A DNA stretch of 27,414 bases, from contig MSJI02000657.1 in assembly GCA_001931905.2 (NCBI GenBank), positions 1 to 27,414 of the forward strand, in the 5' to 3' direction. The translations under genes were made by a program, and so were the position numbers. This DNA is from Cladosporium sp. IMV 00045 (lineage: Eukaryota > Ascomycota > Dothideomycetes > Cladosporiales > Cladosporiaceae). Each line of letters starts with the position of its first letter. Positions within the stretch are counted from its first letter, which is position 1. Below are positions 18,656-27,414 of the stretch, piece after piece. The notes below the pieces were generated by a model. That model was not told the origin of the DNA and made no database searches. It saw nothing but the letters and a program-made list of their open reading frames with translations.

Positions 18656-19887
18656 TTACTGAGGACCCTCCTCGGGCTCATCAGGCTGGTCGAAGAGGAA
18701 GTTCGCGGCCAACTCCTCGTTCTTATCGCATGCGAAGTAGGCCTGGATGACGAGATCGCGCTCGAAGCCGAGGCGGCATAGCTGTGGAAAAAATGTATTA
18801 GCTTGAAACTCGTAGCATGGATTTACAGTCATTCATTCTCTCAAGATAAACTCACCCTCTCAATAGCCTCGCGCTCCTCCTCAGTGACGCTGATCTGCTG
18901 GGCGCCAGGAGGCAGGGCAACATCCTCATCGGCATCCTCGGTAAGCAGCTGCATGAACTGGTCCGGGTTCTGGGTGATCATCTGGGCGAGCTGGGGGTTG
19001 CCGGCCGCGACTTGCTGCAGGATGGGCTCGAGCATTTGCGGCTGCTGCTGCACGACCTGGCGCAGCTGCTGGAACTGCGGGTTGTTGCGCAGGAAGTCGA
19101 GGGCGTTGGCGCCCGCCGCTCCGCCTGCCAGACCGGCCGCGGCGCCGGCACCTGCGCCAGCTCCACCGCCGCCTTGCTGGCCGGCGCGCGCGGCGGCTTC
19201 GAACAGGTTCTCTGCTTCGCCGGTGGTAGCGGTCTCGGCGGTGGCGGAGGGGGTTTGCTGCTGGGGTGACTGGACGTTTCCTTGCGCGACGGCGGCCTGC
19301 TGCTGCTGCTGTTGCGCAGCTTGCTCCTCCTGCTGTGCGGACTCGGGAATGCCGGTCAAGAGGTACTCGACGGCGCGGTCGGGGTTGAAGAAAGCGGCGC
19401 GCATGGCGCGGTCGATGTCGGCGCGGGCGAAGCCCATGCTCTCCATGTTGGCGATGGCGGCGGAGCGCTGCTCGCCCATGGCCAGCGAGTTGGGGTCATT
19501 GTAGCTGGCGGGCGCGGCGGCGGGCGCGGGGGAGGGTGTGGCGGGCGGCTGGGCCTGGGCGCTGCCGGGTTGAGATGCGGGAGCTGGAGGAGCGGCGGGT
19601 GTGGAAGAGGTTTGGGCGGGAGTCGCAGGAGGAGCGGCGGCGGCGGCGGGTTTGGGCGCAGGCTTGGGCTTGGAGGTCATGCAGACGATGAAGCCCTTTT
19701 CTTCGATCTTGTAAGACTCGATGGTGTTGTCATCCTGCAGAATCTTGCCGGAGTAGATGAGCTTCTGGGTGGAGGGTTCCCAGCCCTTCTCTTGGGCGAT
19801 CTTTGCCTTGACGGAGCTGATTGTCTCTGAGGGCTCGGCGTCGACGGTGAAGCGCTGTTGCTTGAGGTCCTTGAAGGTGAGCTTCAT
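18656..19887 (-). CDS. RAD23: RAD23, UV-excision repair and proteasome shuttle protein
   Basis: Exon 1 is 19887-18856 and exon 2 is 18781-18656, joining in phase 0 to 385 residues, normal for RAD23. The 74-nt intron has a GTGAGT donor, CTAAT branch site and CCACAG acceptor and splits the second UBA domain. Domain order: ubiquitin-like domain 1-74 ([15 protein letters not shown]); Ala/Pro-rich linker; UBA1 about 140-182 ([20 protein letters not shown]); Gln-rich linker; Gly/Ala run at 239-260; XPC/Rad4-binding STI1-like domain about 262-318 ([17 protein letters not shown]); and UBA2 about 338-378 ([20 protein letters not shown]). RAD23 carries polyubiquitylated proteins to the proteasome through its UBL, and with Rad4/XPC recognises UV damage. 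It is divergently arranged with MAK16. Confidence 0.96.
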
Positions 19888-20821
19888 GGTGGGTGAGAGA
19901 ATGAGGTTGGTGGGTGGGAGTGAGGTGGGGGGTGTCGAGGTTGTTGGAGGATTGTATTAGAGTTGGATGAAGTCGATGGTGAGTCTCTCTTGAAAGAGGA
20001 GAAGAGGTTGGTGTTGATATATGGAGGTGTTGGTGGTGGTGGTGGTGGTGGAAGAAAGATCAGGCAGACTCGTCTTTGGTGGGGAGGTTGATGGATGATG
20101 TTGCTGCTGCTGCTGCTTTGCCGCTCTCACTCACCTTCGCCCGCCTTCCGTGCTAGAGCTGTTGGCGAACGTCACCGGCAGCAGTGCTGAAAGGGTCTTG
20201 CGCGCGCTTGTCAGTCACTCAACATGTGAAAGAAAAATTCATGGATCTATTATTGAATAACCGCAATTAATTGTACTATATGATGAACGAGTATCTGTTT
20301 TTGCATAGGTGCTTGATCATATGGACCAGCAATAATGCCATCAGCAAACCAATTATTCATAAGGCAGAAACAGTACATCAATGAACAATACTTGCCATTT
20401 CTGCCTGAGTAAAGACGGCGGCTGACTCGAAAGACCATGCTGTCGAATAATGACACTTTTCAGACAATTCCCTGAGGACGGGATAATTTATTTTCCTCTT
20501 CATGGCATGCTCGATCAACATCCTTCAATCAATCCAAGTCTGTTATGCCTCAGGCCCTCCACTCTTTCTGCCGCGGTCAGCAAAGAGCCAAAATTTCATG
20601 GTTGATCCCCCAGCGCGACCTTCTTTTTCTGCCCTTGCGAGATCAACTTTCAATACCCGCTTCTTTTTTTCCATACACCCACCACACCTCTTCTCTTCTT
20701 GTTTTGTTTAGGCGAATACACACTCTATATCGGTGTATAAACCTAGCACCCACCAACTCGTCCTCAACAACACCTCTCCCTCAGCCCCTGCGCACCAAGC
20801 GCACTACAAAAACCCTCCACC
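19888..20821. promoter_or_regulatory. Divergent promoter between RAD23 and MAK16
   Basis: The 934-bp head-to-head interval contains TGG repeats (about 20030-20050), a CTG/TGC repeat (about 20101-20116), a TATATA-like site near 20014 at a suitable distance for RAD23 (minus strand), and TATAAA at 20736-20741, 81 nt before the MAK16 ATG. AAAATTTC near 20590 (reverse: GAAATTTT) weakly resembles the RRPE element of ribosome-biogenesis promoters. Confidence 0.5.
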
Positions 20822-21889
20822 ATGGCCTCCGACGAAATCGTATGGGGCATCATCAACAACCAATTCTGCTCCTTCAAACTGAAACTCCCGGGCAACTCGA
20901 GCAAGGACCAAAAGTCGACAAAATCCACCTTCTGCCGTAACGAGCACAACGTCACCGGCCTGTGCAACCGCCAATCGTGCCCGCTCGCCAACTCGCGCTA
21001 CGCCACCATCCGCTCCGACCCGGCCACGGGCCGTCTATACCTCTACATCAAGACCGTCGAGCGCGCCCACCTGCCCAACAAGTGGTGGGAGAAGATCCGC
21101 CTGAGCTCCAACTACACCAAGGCCCTGCAGCAGGTCGACGAGCGCCTCATCTACTGGCCCAAGTTCCTGCTGCACAAGTGCAAGCAGAGACTCACGCGCT
21201 TGACGCAGGTGCGCGTCAGGGCGCAGCGGTTGGCGAAGGAGGAGGAGAGGTTGGGCGAGAAGCTCGTGCCGAGACTGGCGCCGAAGGTTAGGAGGAGAGA
21301 GGAGACGAGGGAGCGCAAGGCGGAGTCGGCGGCGAAGATTGAGCGCGCGATTGAGAGAGAGTTGGTCGAGAGGTTGAGGAGTGGCGCGTATGGCGACAAG
21401 CCGCTGAATGTGGAAGAGGGGATTTGGAGGAAGGTCATGAGGAGTTTGGAGAAGAATGAGGGTGTGAGGGATGAGGATTTGGATGAGGGCGTGGAGGACG
21501 AGGAGGACGGTGTGGAGTATGAGTATGAGAGGGAGCCCGGCCAGGCTGACGAGGAAGAGGAGGGTGATGTCGAGTATGTCAGCGACGTGGACGAGTCGGA
21601 CGACGAAGGGGATGACCTTGAAGATTTCCAAGATTGGCTGGGCGATGGCGAGAACGACGATGCTACTGGGGAGTCTTCCGCGGATGACGATGATGATGAT
21701 GACGACGAGGACGATGAGCCTGAAGCTGCAGACTTGAAGAAGAAACTCGACAGTCTCAAACGCAAGCGAACAGACGGCCCGCCTCCCTCGTCGTCGGCCA
21801 AGAGCCGCAAAAAGCCCTCCAAGGGAGCCAAAACCAACATCGAGTACGAGTACGAGCCTCAACCTCAGCAGATGGAGCTTGCGAGATGA
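20822..21889 (+). CDS. MAK16: MAK16, 60S ribosome biogenesis factor
   Basis: This single-exon gene encodes 355 residues. The N-terminus has the MAK16 signature, with [14 protein letters not shown] followed by [19 protein letters not shown], and the conserved cysteines C16, C38, C48 and C53 that bind zinc in this family. The conserved core continues through [18 protein letters not shown] and [18 protein letters not shown] basic helical region (about 135-185) and a long acidic tract (about 220-305, with a run of eight Asp) follow, then a Lys/Arg-rich stretch typical of nucleolar localisation. MAK16 works with RPF1 and other factors on early pre-60S particles and 25S/5.8S rRNA processing. The loop between C16 and C38 ([10 protein letters not shown]...) is longer than the yeast form as I recall it. 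A TATA-like box lies 81 nt upstream. Confidence 0.96.
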   Translation: MASDEIVWGIINNQFCSFKLKLPGNSSKDQKSTKSTFCRNEHNVTGLCNRQSCPLANSRYATIRSDPATGRLYLYIKTVERAHLPNKWWEKIRLSSNYTKALQQVDERLIYWPKFLLHKCKQRLTRLTQVRVRAQRLAKEEERLGEKLVPRLAPKVRRREETRERKAESAAKIERAIERELVERLRSGAYGDKPLNVEEGIWRKVMRSLEKNEGVRDEDLDEGVEDEEDGVEYEYEREPGQADEEEEGDVEYVSDVDESDDEGDDLEDFQDWLGDGENDDATGESSADDDDDDDDEDDEPEAADLKKKLDSLKRKRTDGPPPSSSAKSRKKPSKGAKTNIEYEYEPQPQQMELAR

Positions 21890-22646
21890 GGGAAGACCTA
21901 GGGCGATTCTGTTTCCTCTTATGGCTTTCGTGTGGATACGTCAGGTTTCTTGCCAGGGGTTGCAAGATTGTTCAAAGAGTCGCTTTCGAGGTTGGAGCAG
22001 AACTGTCTGCAGTTGGCCTGTCATCTGGCTAACATGCTATCATTAGCCGGCGAGCCCAATAGCTTCTCACAGGCCAAGGGAACAAGGAGCAAAAGAGCTC
22101 ACGGTCGGTGCCAAGTAGCTTCGAGGGATTAGTAGAAGGGATGATGGCAGGTCAACATAAATCCTGGCAAAATGCAGGCAACGGAGCCCACGTCTCAGCA
22201 ATACCAGCAATGACTGCTGTTCGGACGTTTTCATCATCAGGCCGGTCAAGCCCGGTGTGGATAGAATAAAATGAACATGCAGCGCTTGTACTTTAATAAT
22301 ATATCTTCCAAGAACTTCGAACACCCGATCGTATCATTCATCCCATGTCCAGTATGGTGACGAAAAGTCTCATAATTCATCTCGCCGCCCGGCGGATTCC
22401 CTTCTTCCTCAATCGCATATTGCTGGCTCTGCTTTCATATTGCATGCGCCTGTTCTTCTTCCAATTTGTACATCCCTGCACCGCCTCTGCATGCAACCAG
22501 CACCCACGCCCATCGCCCTCTCTTCGATAGGTAGTTGGACAGACATCCCCAAATCTTTCCACTTCCTGACAATCCATCAATCCACCCTCCGCCCTTTTCC
22601 CAAAAACCCCCCATCCCTCCAACCCTCCCCCCTCATCCACCATCCC
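21890..22646. other. Convergent intergenic region between MAK16 and the PEX4-like gene
   Basis: This stretch holds the 3' ends of two convergent genes. AATAAA at 22265-22270 on the plus strand may be a poly(A) signal for MAK16. The C-rich block 22490-22646 lies in the 3' UTR of the minus-strand E2 gene. No gene is supported here. Confidence 0.5.
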
Positions 22647-23174
22647 TCAGTCCCCCCTAGCCCAAACCCGCGTATAAAACCTAACCAACCCCTCCGCCCC
22701 AACCGCATCCCCCTCCCTCAGTAGTCTCGCCAAATCCAAATTCAACGGACTGTCCACCTCCCCCCCGCTCGCCAGCAGGAGCTGCACGGCTTCCAGCGCC
22801 GTCACGAGACCGTAAGCCGGCGTCCAGGAGGTAGGCGTGAGGAGGTCCAGGCAGATTTCGCCGGTGCTGAAGGAGACGTTGGCGTGGCAGCAGGGGGTGC
22901 TGAAGGTTATTGTTGGTGGGAGGTTGGGGTAGGTTGGTGGGAGGGAGAGGGAGAGTGTGAAGAGGCCGCCTGGGAGGGAGGATGTTAGAGATTGGGGTTT
23001 TGGCTTGAATTTGGGAGGATGACAAGGCGCACCTTCATAAGCAGTCCCCTCGGGCCCGCGCAGGACGGCGGTCAAATTGAAGAGGTCGTCGTCGACGGGC
23101 TCGAGGCGTGGGATGGCGGGTGAGGGGGATTTGGCGTATTGCTCGAGTTCTTTTCTGAGGCGTTTGGTTGCCAT
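22647..23174 (-). CDS. pex4: PEX4-like ubiquitin-conjugating enzyme (E2)
   Basis: Exon 1 (23174-23033) and exon 2 (22969-22647) are separated by a 63-nt intron (GTGCGC donor, CTCTAAC branch site, CCCAG acceptor). Splicing restores the E2 hallmark TAYEGGLFTLSL and gives 154 residues. Reading through the intron leaves a frame but inserts 21 residues at this conserved site. The UBC fold is clear: RLRKELEQY helix, LPPTYPNLPP, GEICLDLL with catalytic Cys87, SWTPAYGL, then EVDSPLNLDLARLLREGD. Length, N-terminus and C-terminal LVRFYTRVW best fit peroxisomal PEX4, which monoubiquitylates the import receptor PEX5 with PEX22 as membrane anchor. The HPN motif reads HAN (76-78), which is unusual. A different small E2 remains possible. 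Divergent with the next gene. Confidence 0.8.
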   Translation of the reverse strand: MATKRLRKELEQYAKSPSPAIPRLEPVDDDLFNLTAVLRGPEGTAYEGAPCHPPKFKPKPQSLTSSLPGGLFTLSLSLPPTYPNLPPTITFSTPCCHANVSFSTGEICLDLLTPTSWTPAYGLVTALEAVQLLLASGGEVDSPLNLDLARLLREGDAVGAEGLVRFYTRVWARGD

Positions 23175-23745
23175 TATTGATTGTTTGTGTTATTAATTCC
23201 TTTGAACGTGTGTGTATGTATGTATGTACAAAATATGATAAGTGTGTTATGACATTATTGTTGTTGCTAGAAGGTGGTGGTGAGAGCTATACCGGCTATC
23301 CGACCTGCAGATGAAGTCTAGCCCTCCCAAGGTCTCAGGGCGCTGCTGTCATATGCATGGGGCTTTCATTAGAACTTCCAATCCCTCGGCTCTCGCAGGC
23401 TTAAGCACAGAGCGATTGGATTGATTCAGCGCTAATAGATAAAAACGATCCGAATGTGTGGAGCATTCCCAAGTTTTGGCGGCGGGCAATGATGATCTCA
23501 AAAAGGAATCAATTCCCCATTTCCCGACAAAGCCCCTCCACCGCCCAAAGTCCCTTTCTCTTCGGTCAGTCTGTCAGTCAGTCATTCGGAGGTGCGGTCA
23601 TCTGGTCTGGACTGGACTGATGACAACCTACTTGCCTACCGTATCTACGTTCCTTTGAAAGGCAATATCAGCAACACAGAATAATCCAGCATAACAACAC
23701 GATCAACTTCATTCCTCATTTGTCGTTCCCTTTGCGCCCACAACC
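23175..23745. promoter_or_regulatory. Divergent promoter between the PEX4-like and MCUR1-like genes
   Basis: The 571-bp interval contains a GTAT repeat (about 23213-23227) in the presumed E2 leader. On the minus strand that leader includes one exact TGTACATA, which fits the Pumilio/Puf3 consensus UGUANAUA, although in a 5' position. No further motif is confidently assigned. Confidence 0.45.
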
Positions 23746-25110
23746 ATGGCAGCATCCCCGAGACTGCCCTTCCTCTGGCCCATGCTATTCCGGGCCAGCG
23801 AACAAGCCGCGCCCATGACAAGACACACCACCCGCCGTCGCGCAAAAGCACTGCAGCCCGCCACCACACGCAGACACCAAAGCGGAGCCGTCGTACGTCG
23901 CTACGGCCAAGCGAACGAACCGCCGCCTTATCTTGGAGGAGGAAAAGGGTACGGGCCGTCTACGAGAGAGCAAGGACAGCAGGGGCAAGAAGAGCAGAAA
24001 GATGCCAAAGCCCTGCCTCGGATTGGAGAACAATTGCAGCAGGATGGCGAGCGTCAGAATGGGCAGACTTCTCCTCCGTCAGGGAAACAGGAACACCGCA
24101 CGATAGACGCGCACGGCAAATCAAGTCCAACAGGAGACCCCATGCTCGACCACCCTGACGGCGCGCCGCCCGAGAAATCCGCCGACTCCCTCCTCGACAC
24201 GGTCATGGACCCCGTACACCACGAGAAAGAAGGGCAGAACACCCCACCTCCACCACCGAACGACTCCTCATCAGACTCCTCCAACGCCTCCGACCCCAAC
24301 ACAGCAATCGCCCTCTCCAGCCCCCACCACCCCGAAGACCACTCCCCCTCCCTGCACAACAGCCCACCCCACATCGACAAACCGCGGTACATCCACCACT
24401 TCGACACCTACGGACTCGTCCGCCGCCTCCACGCCGGCGACTGGACGCAACCGCAAGCCATCACGCTCATGAAATCCATGCGCCTGCTCCTCGGCGACAA
24501 CCTCTCCAAAGCCACGCAAGCGCTCGTGTCCAAATCCGACGTCGAGAACGAATCCTACCTCTTCAGCGCGGCCTGCTCCGAGCTGCGCACCGAAGTCTTC
24601 GCCCGCCGCGTCGCGCTCCAAGAGCAAATGCGCATGGAGCGCGACCAGCTGCAGCACGAAGTGGACATTCTGGAGCAGCGGCTGGGCCAGGAAACGGCGG
24701 GGATGAAAGACGAGCTGCGCGGCATGTTCGACGACCGCAAGATGGCCGTGCGCAACGAGCAGCGCGCCATGGAGAGTAAAGTGCAGGAGCTGAATTACAA
24801 GATCACCGTCAGCTTGCAGGCGGATAGTAAGAGTGACGTGGAGGGTGTGAGGTGGGTGCTGACCAGGAGGGTGATTTTTACTCTGGGGATTATTGTGCTT
24901 ATGGTGGTGGGGAGTTTGAAGCTTTATTCCAATCAGGTGCATGAGAGGGAGGTGGAGAGGAAGAGGAGGCAGAAGGCCAAGATGCAGGAGAGGATGGAGG
25001 GGGAGAGGAGGGGGGGTTCTGGTGGTGTTGGCGGTGGGAATGGGGATATGAAGAGTGCGGCTATGTTGGTGAATGAGGGGGATAATCCGGCTTTTGTTTC
25101 GTTGGGTTGA
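23746..25110 (+). CDS. MCUR1/CCDC90/FMP32-family mitochondrial membrane protein
   Basis: This single-exon gene encodes 454 residues. The N-terminus is rich in Arg and hydrophobic residues without acids over the first ~50 residues (RHTTRRRAKA, TTRRHQ), as expected of a mitochondrial presequence. Residues about 55-215 are a disordered Pro/Ser/Gln-rich linker. The family domain (DUF1640) runs from about 217 to 395: FDTYGLVRRLHAGDWTQPQA, SELRTEVFARRVALQEQM, then a heptad-rich coiled coil (about 290-350) and one transmembrane helix (about 376-394, VIFTLGIIVLMVVGSLKLY). Members sit in the inner mitochondrial membrane. Human MCUR1 regulates the calcium uniporter or complex assembly, and yeast Fmp32 affects cytochrome oxidase assembly. 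A 60-residue Arg/Gly-rich tail follows the helix, longer than I expect for the family. The exact role in this fungus is unknown. Confidence 0.85.
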   Translation: MAASPRLPFLWPMLFRASEQAAPMTRHTTRRRAKALQPATTRRHQSGAVVRRYGQANEPPPYLGGGKGYGPSTREQGQQGQEEQKDAKALPRIGEQLQQDGERQNGQTSPPSGKQEHRTIDAHGKSSPTGDPMLDHPDGAPPEKSADSLLDTVMDPVHHEKEGQNTPPPPPNDSSSDSSNASDPNTAIALSSPHHPEDHSPSLHNSPPHIDKPRYIHHFDTYGLVRRLHAGDWTQPQAITLMKSMRLLLGDNLSKATQALVSKSDVENESYLFSAACSELRTEVFARRVALQEQMRMERDQLQHEVDILEQRLGQETAGMKDELRGMFDDRKMAVRNEQRAMESKVQELNYKITVSLQADSKSDVEGVRWVLTRRVIFTLGIIVLMVVGSLKLYSNQVHEREVERKRRQKAKMQERMEGERRGGSGGVGGGNGDMKSAAMLVNEGDNPAFVSLG

Positions 25111-27247
25111 GGGTGTTGGGAAAGGAATGCAACGCCTTTTGTTGCTTGCGAGCTTTTTTTGTTGAAGGATGTACCTTGGGGTGGTGAAAGAGGAAGACAC
25201 ATGTCGCGAGACGGATGAATTGGAATAGACAAATAGACAGTTAGACAGATACCCTATGCCGGTCCCGCAAACCACAATCGGTGGTTTTCTGGATGATGAA
25301 TTCAGGTTTTCGTTTGTTCCCTACATGCTCACCTCCATTCCTCGCGCAAATGATAGGTAAACTGAATGAAAAGAAGTCGAGGGAACATGAGACATGCACA
25401 CGCATGTAGTGCAGCAGTAAGGTACAAATGGACGGAGCCGGAGCAGATAACATTTGCCAATGCAAAATCAAAACACCCTTACCATGAGCGTACCCGGAAA
25501 GCTTTGAGTTGAGTTGAGTTGGTTGAATGATCGGTTCGATTAATGGACATATTTTGTGTATATCATCGAAACCCCACATCGATTCCAGTTTACCGTACGA
25601 ATCAGATTGAATAGCGCTTATTAGCTGGCATCAACGCGTGTATATCCGTTCTTGCTCTTTCCGATCCGTCTTGGAAACCAAAGTACCTTAGGGATGACAT
25701 CGGAGTCAAAGAACTCATGCTACGCGTGCATGTAGTTTCCAAGAACACGAGAACCCTGGAAAAATCGGACAGTTCGTGTAACGGATTTATCTACTTATAC
25801 AATGATTGCATACGTACCTTCAATAAAAGGGGTTTGACAATTGACCGATGAATCAATTAGCAACATGAGGTGGGTGTGGTGGTGAGTGTAGCGGCTTACT
25901 GAACCCTAACCCTACTAACCCCAAAACATTCTGCCTCTGCTTGACGGTTTGTCTGGATGGTACTGACTACCTTCTATGGATCCCCATTATTTTGTGGTAA
26001 AAGTAGACCGTGAAGAACGAGGTGATAGAGATGTGTTCGAGGCGCGATACTAGTACCTCCTCGATAAGTGTCGCGAGAGAGTGGATATTGACCTCTAACT
26101 GAAGTGAAGAGTCGACAAGGTCGATTCGTAGGTCTCAAGACTGTGCATTTACAACCCTCACCTTCTCCTCGGAAAAAAATCGATCGATCAACTAAACCCA
26201 CCTCACACTCACCGATTGACATTGAGACAGATAAAGAGAAGTGAGAAAAGGCACAATGATATAGCCGTACAGCCACCTCCACCTACTCCCTGCTCCCGGT
26301 AAAAGAAGAGACAGAGAAAAGCCAGAGGTCAGAAGCAGAAACCACTGCCTCAATTGCGAGTTTCTTGACTATGGAAAATGTCGACTTTGACTAATAGCTA
26401 CATGGTTGTGGTTGGGTTTCCTCCCTTTGCTTTGCTTCACTTTTCCTGTGCCTTTTCCTTGTTTTCCATGCTCGATTCATCCATCCACCGAAGTCCGGCA
26501 TTTCCCACCATCTCCTCCCTCTCACTCCGACCGCTTCAATCCAGTTCGTCATCGTCAATGCCCATTCCATCTTTCGACTCATGTATGCTCGTGCTCGTGC
26601 TCAAAGTGCGTTCCCTCTGCTCCCAGCCTGTCAGCTCCACCTGACCAGACCAGAGCACGAAAGGGAAAGAAAGGAAAAAAACAAGAAAGAAAAGAAGAAT
26701 CATCAAAAGCAAAAGAACTTACAGTAGCAAAAAAACACTTCTCTCGAAAATTTCGAGTTTTCCATTGTTGGTTTTGGTATGTTCATAAGTAGAGTTGGTA
26801 TCATCACACTTTTTCTTTTTTTTTGAATTTCCTCCCTCCCGAAAGAAAAAAACAAAAAGATGGCCGTGCTTGGGGCCATTTTGCATTGGGTTTTGAATGA
26901 ATTTTTTTGCGCCGGTTTCCAGTTGAACAACAAAACAAAAAAAAAGTAAAAGAGGAAAGGAAGAAGAAGATATGACACAAGGAAAAGAACACCAAGAAAA
27001 GGAAAAAAGATGAAAAACAGTGCCGCCGCCCAAAGTTTCTGATAGTGTGGAGAATGATTTTTAAACGCCGGTTTGTTGTGCCCAGAGGTTGAAAATGAAA
27101 TGAAGAGGTAATGAGATAAGATGCTGGTGTCGATGTTTGTTGCCCGAACGGTGCGCATGAAACACGCCCGTGGGAGTTGGTAAAAAATGTTGGGTATGTT
27201 GAAGTGAAGTGAAATCGGGGTTGTGTCATTTGCAAGACGGGTGCATC
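25111..27247. other. Intergenic region at the right side of the window
   Basis: No gene is firmly supported. The region holds GAGTT repeats (about 25504-25519), the telomere-like 13-mer AACCCTAACCCTA at 25902-25914, and a possible short spliced frame on the minus strand (25866-25715). Purine-rich tracts at 26655-26715 and 26920-27015 look like the A/G-rich complement of a pyrimidine-rich 3' UTR of the gene at the right edge. Confidence 0.45.
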
Positions 27248-27414
27248 TCAGACATCAATGTCGCCATGCCAGCCACCGACCATGAGGTCGATGTCGTCTT
27301 CGTCACTGTCATCAATCGCATGCATGGAGAAGATGTCCAGCTCCTTCTCATCCAGGAAATTGTCGTAGTGACCACCGCTCTTCTGATTGCGAAGTCCACC
27401 GGAGCGAATTGGCA
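27248..27414 (-). CDS. C-terminus of an unrecognised protein (5' part outside window)
   Basis: On the minus strand the frame is open from the window edge to TGA 27250-27248, covering 54 full codons. The peptide is highly protein-like and acidic, with GGHYDNFLDEKELDIF, then a DDSDEDDIDLM cluster and the ending VGGWHGDIDV. The third codon positions are C/G-biased like the neighbouring genes. I cannot assign a family from this tail. Confidence 0.6.
   Translation of the reverse strand, partial: PIRSGGLRNQKSGGHYDNFLDEKELDIFSMHAIDDSDEDDIDLMVGGWHGDIDV

Noticed and set aside
18803..19504. 233-codon plus-strand frame and 182-codon Gly-rich frame (19282-19830)
   Set aside because: They are shadows of the Ala/Gln/Pro-rich linkers of RAD23.
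21035..21862. 275-codon and 229-codon minus-strand frames
   Set aside because: They are antisense shadows of MAK16; their Leu/Ile or Ser runs are the complement of its acidic repeat.
22970..23032. Reading the E2 enzyme as one uninterrupted 175-residue protein
   Set aside because: The extra 21 residues interrupt the conserved YEGGLF segment and carry perfect intron signals, so the spliced 154-residue form is preferred.
24271..25275. 334-codon open frame on the minus strand
   Set aside because: It is the shadow of the MCUR1-like gene, His/Leu-rich from the complement of acidic and polar codons, with no independent evidence.
25525..25545. GGTTCGATTAA resembling a tRNA B box (also GGTTCAATCG near 17930)
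   Set aside because: Neither has the final consensus bases, a matching A box or a foldable cloverleaf.
25902..25914. Telomere or chromosome end
   Set aside because: Only two repeat units are present, flanked on both sides by ordinary unique sequence and genes.

Overview
The window comes from a filamentous ascomycete (Pezizomycotina; a Dothideomycetes-like genome is my guess, not something the sequence proves). The evidence is short introns (56-120 nt) with GTRNGT-type donors, CTAAC/CTAAT/CTGAC branch sites and CAG-type acceptors, pyrimidine-rich leaders, and clearly fungal protein families. There are no operons, ribosome-binding sites, CRISPR arrays, rRNA genes or recognisable tRNA genes.

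Layout: (1) 1-1248 (+), 3' part of an EST1/SMG7-like nonsense-mediated-decay or telomerase-associated protein, cut by the window start. (2) 1249-3133, mostly non-coding, with a possible decayed gene around 2.2-2.95 kb. (3) 3134-5146 (+), a five-exon MFS drug:H+ antiporter-type transporter with one GC-AG intron. (4) 5147-8450, non-coding, with a short dispersed repeat and then a long CT-rich leader. (5) 8451-11171 (+), a Pumilio/Puf3-type RNA-binding protein. (6) 11172-13778, non-coding with possible gene remnants. (7) 13779-14209 (+), a small secreted double-psi beta-barrel (barwin/expansin-like) protein. (8) 14210-18655, a 4.4-kb gene-poor tract with a possible decayed reading frame. (9) 18656-19887 (-), RAD23. 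(10) 20822-21889 (+), MAK16. (11) 22647-23174 (-), a PEX4-like ubiquitin-conjugating enzyme. (12) 23746-25110 (+), an MCUR1/CCDC90/FMP32-family mitochondrial membrane protein. (13) 25111-27247, non-coding. (14) 27248-27414 (-), the acidic C-terminus of an unrecognised gene entering from the right edge.

RAD23/MAK16 and the PEX4-like/FMP32-like genes form two head-to-head pairs that probably share bidirectional promoters. MAK16 and the PEX4-like gene converge. Most genes are conserved housekeeping genes (mRNA decay, RNA binding, proteasome shuttling, ribosome biogenesis, peroxisomal ubiquitylation, mitochondria). The transporter and the secreted protein are the accessory elements. I did not find a convincing new multi-gene system. 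The most checkable oddities are a HAN in place of the HPN motif in the E2 enzyme, a GC-AG intron in the transporter, an 18-nt first coding exon in the Pumilio gene, competing splice donors around the stop codon of the secreted-protein gene, and a decayed reading frame with a 17-bp tandem duplication at its frame break. Splice sites were assigned by reading and have not been confirmed by RNA data.
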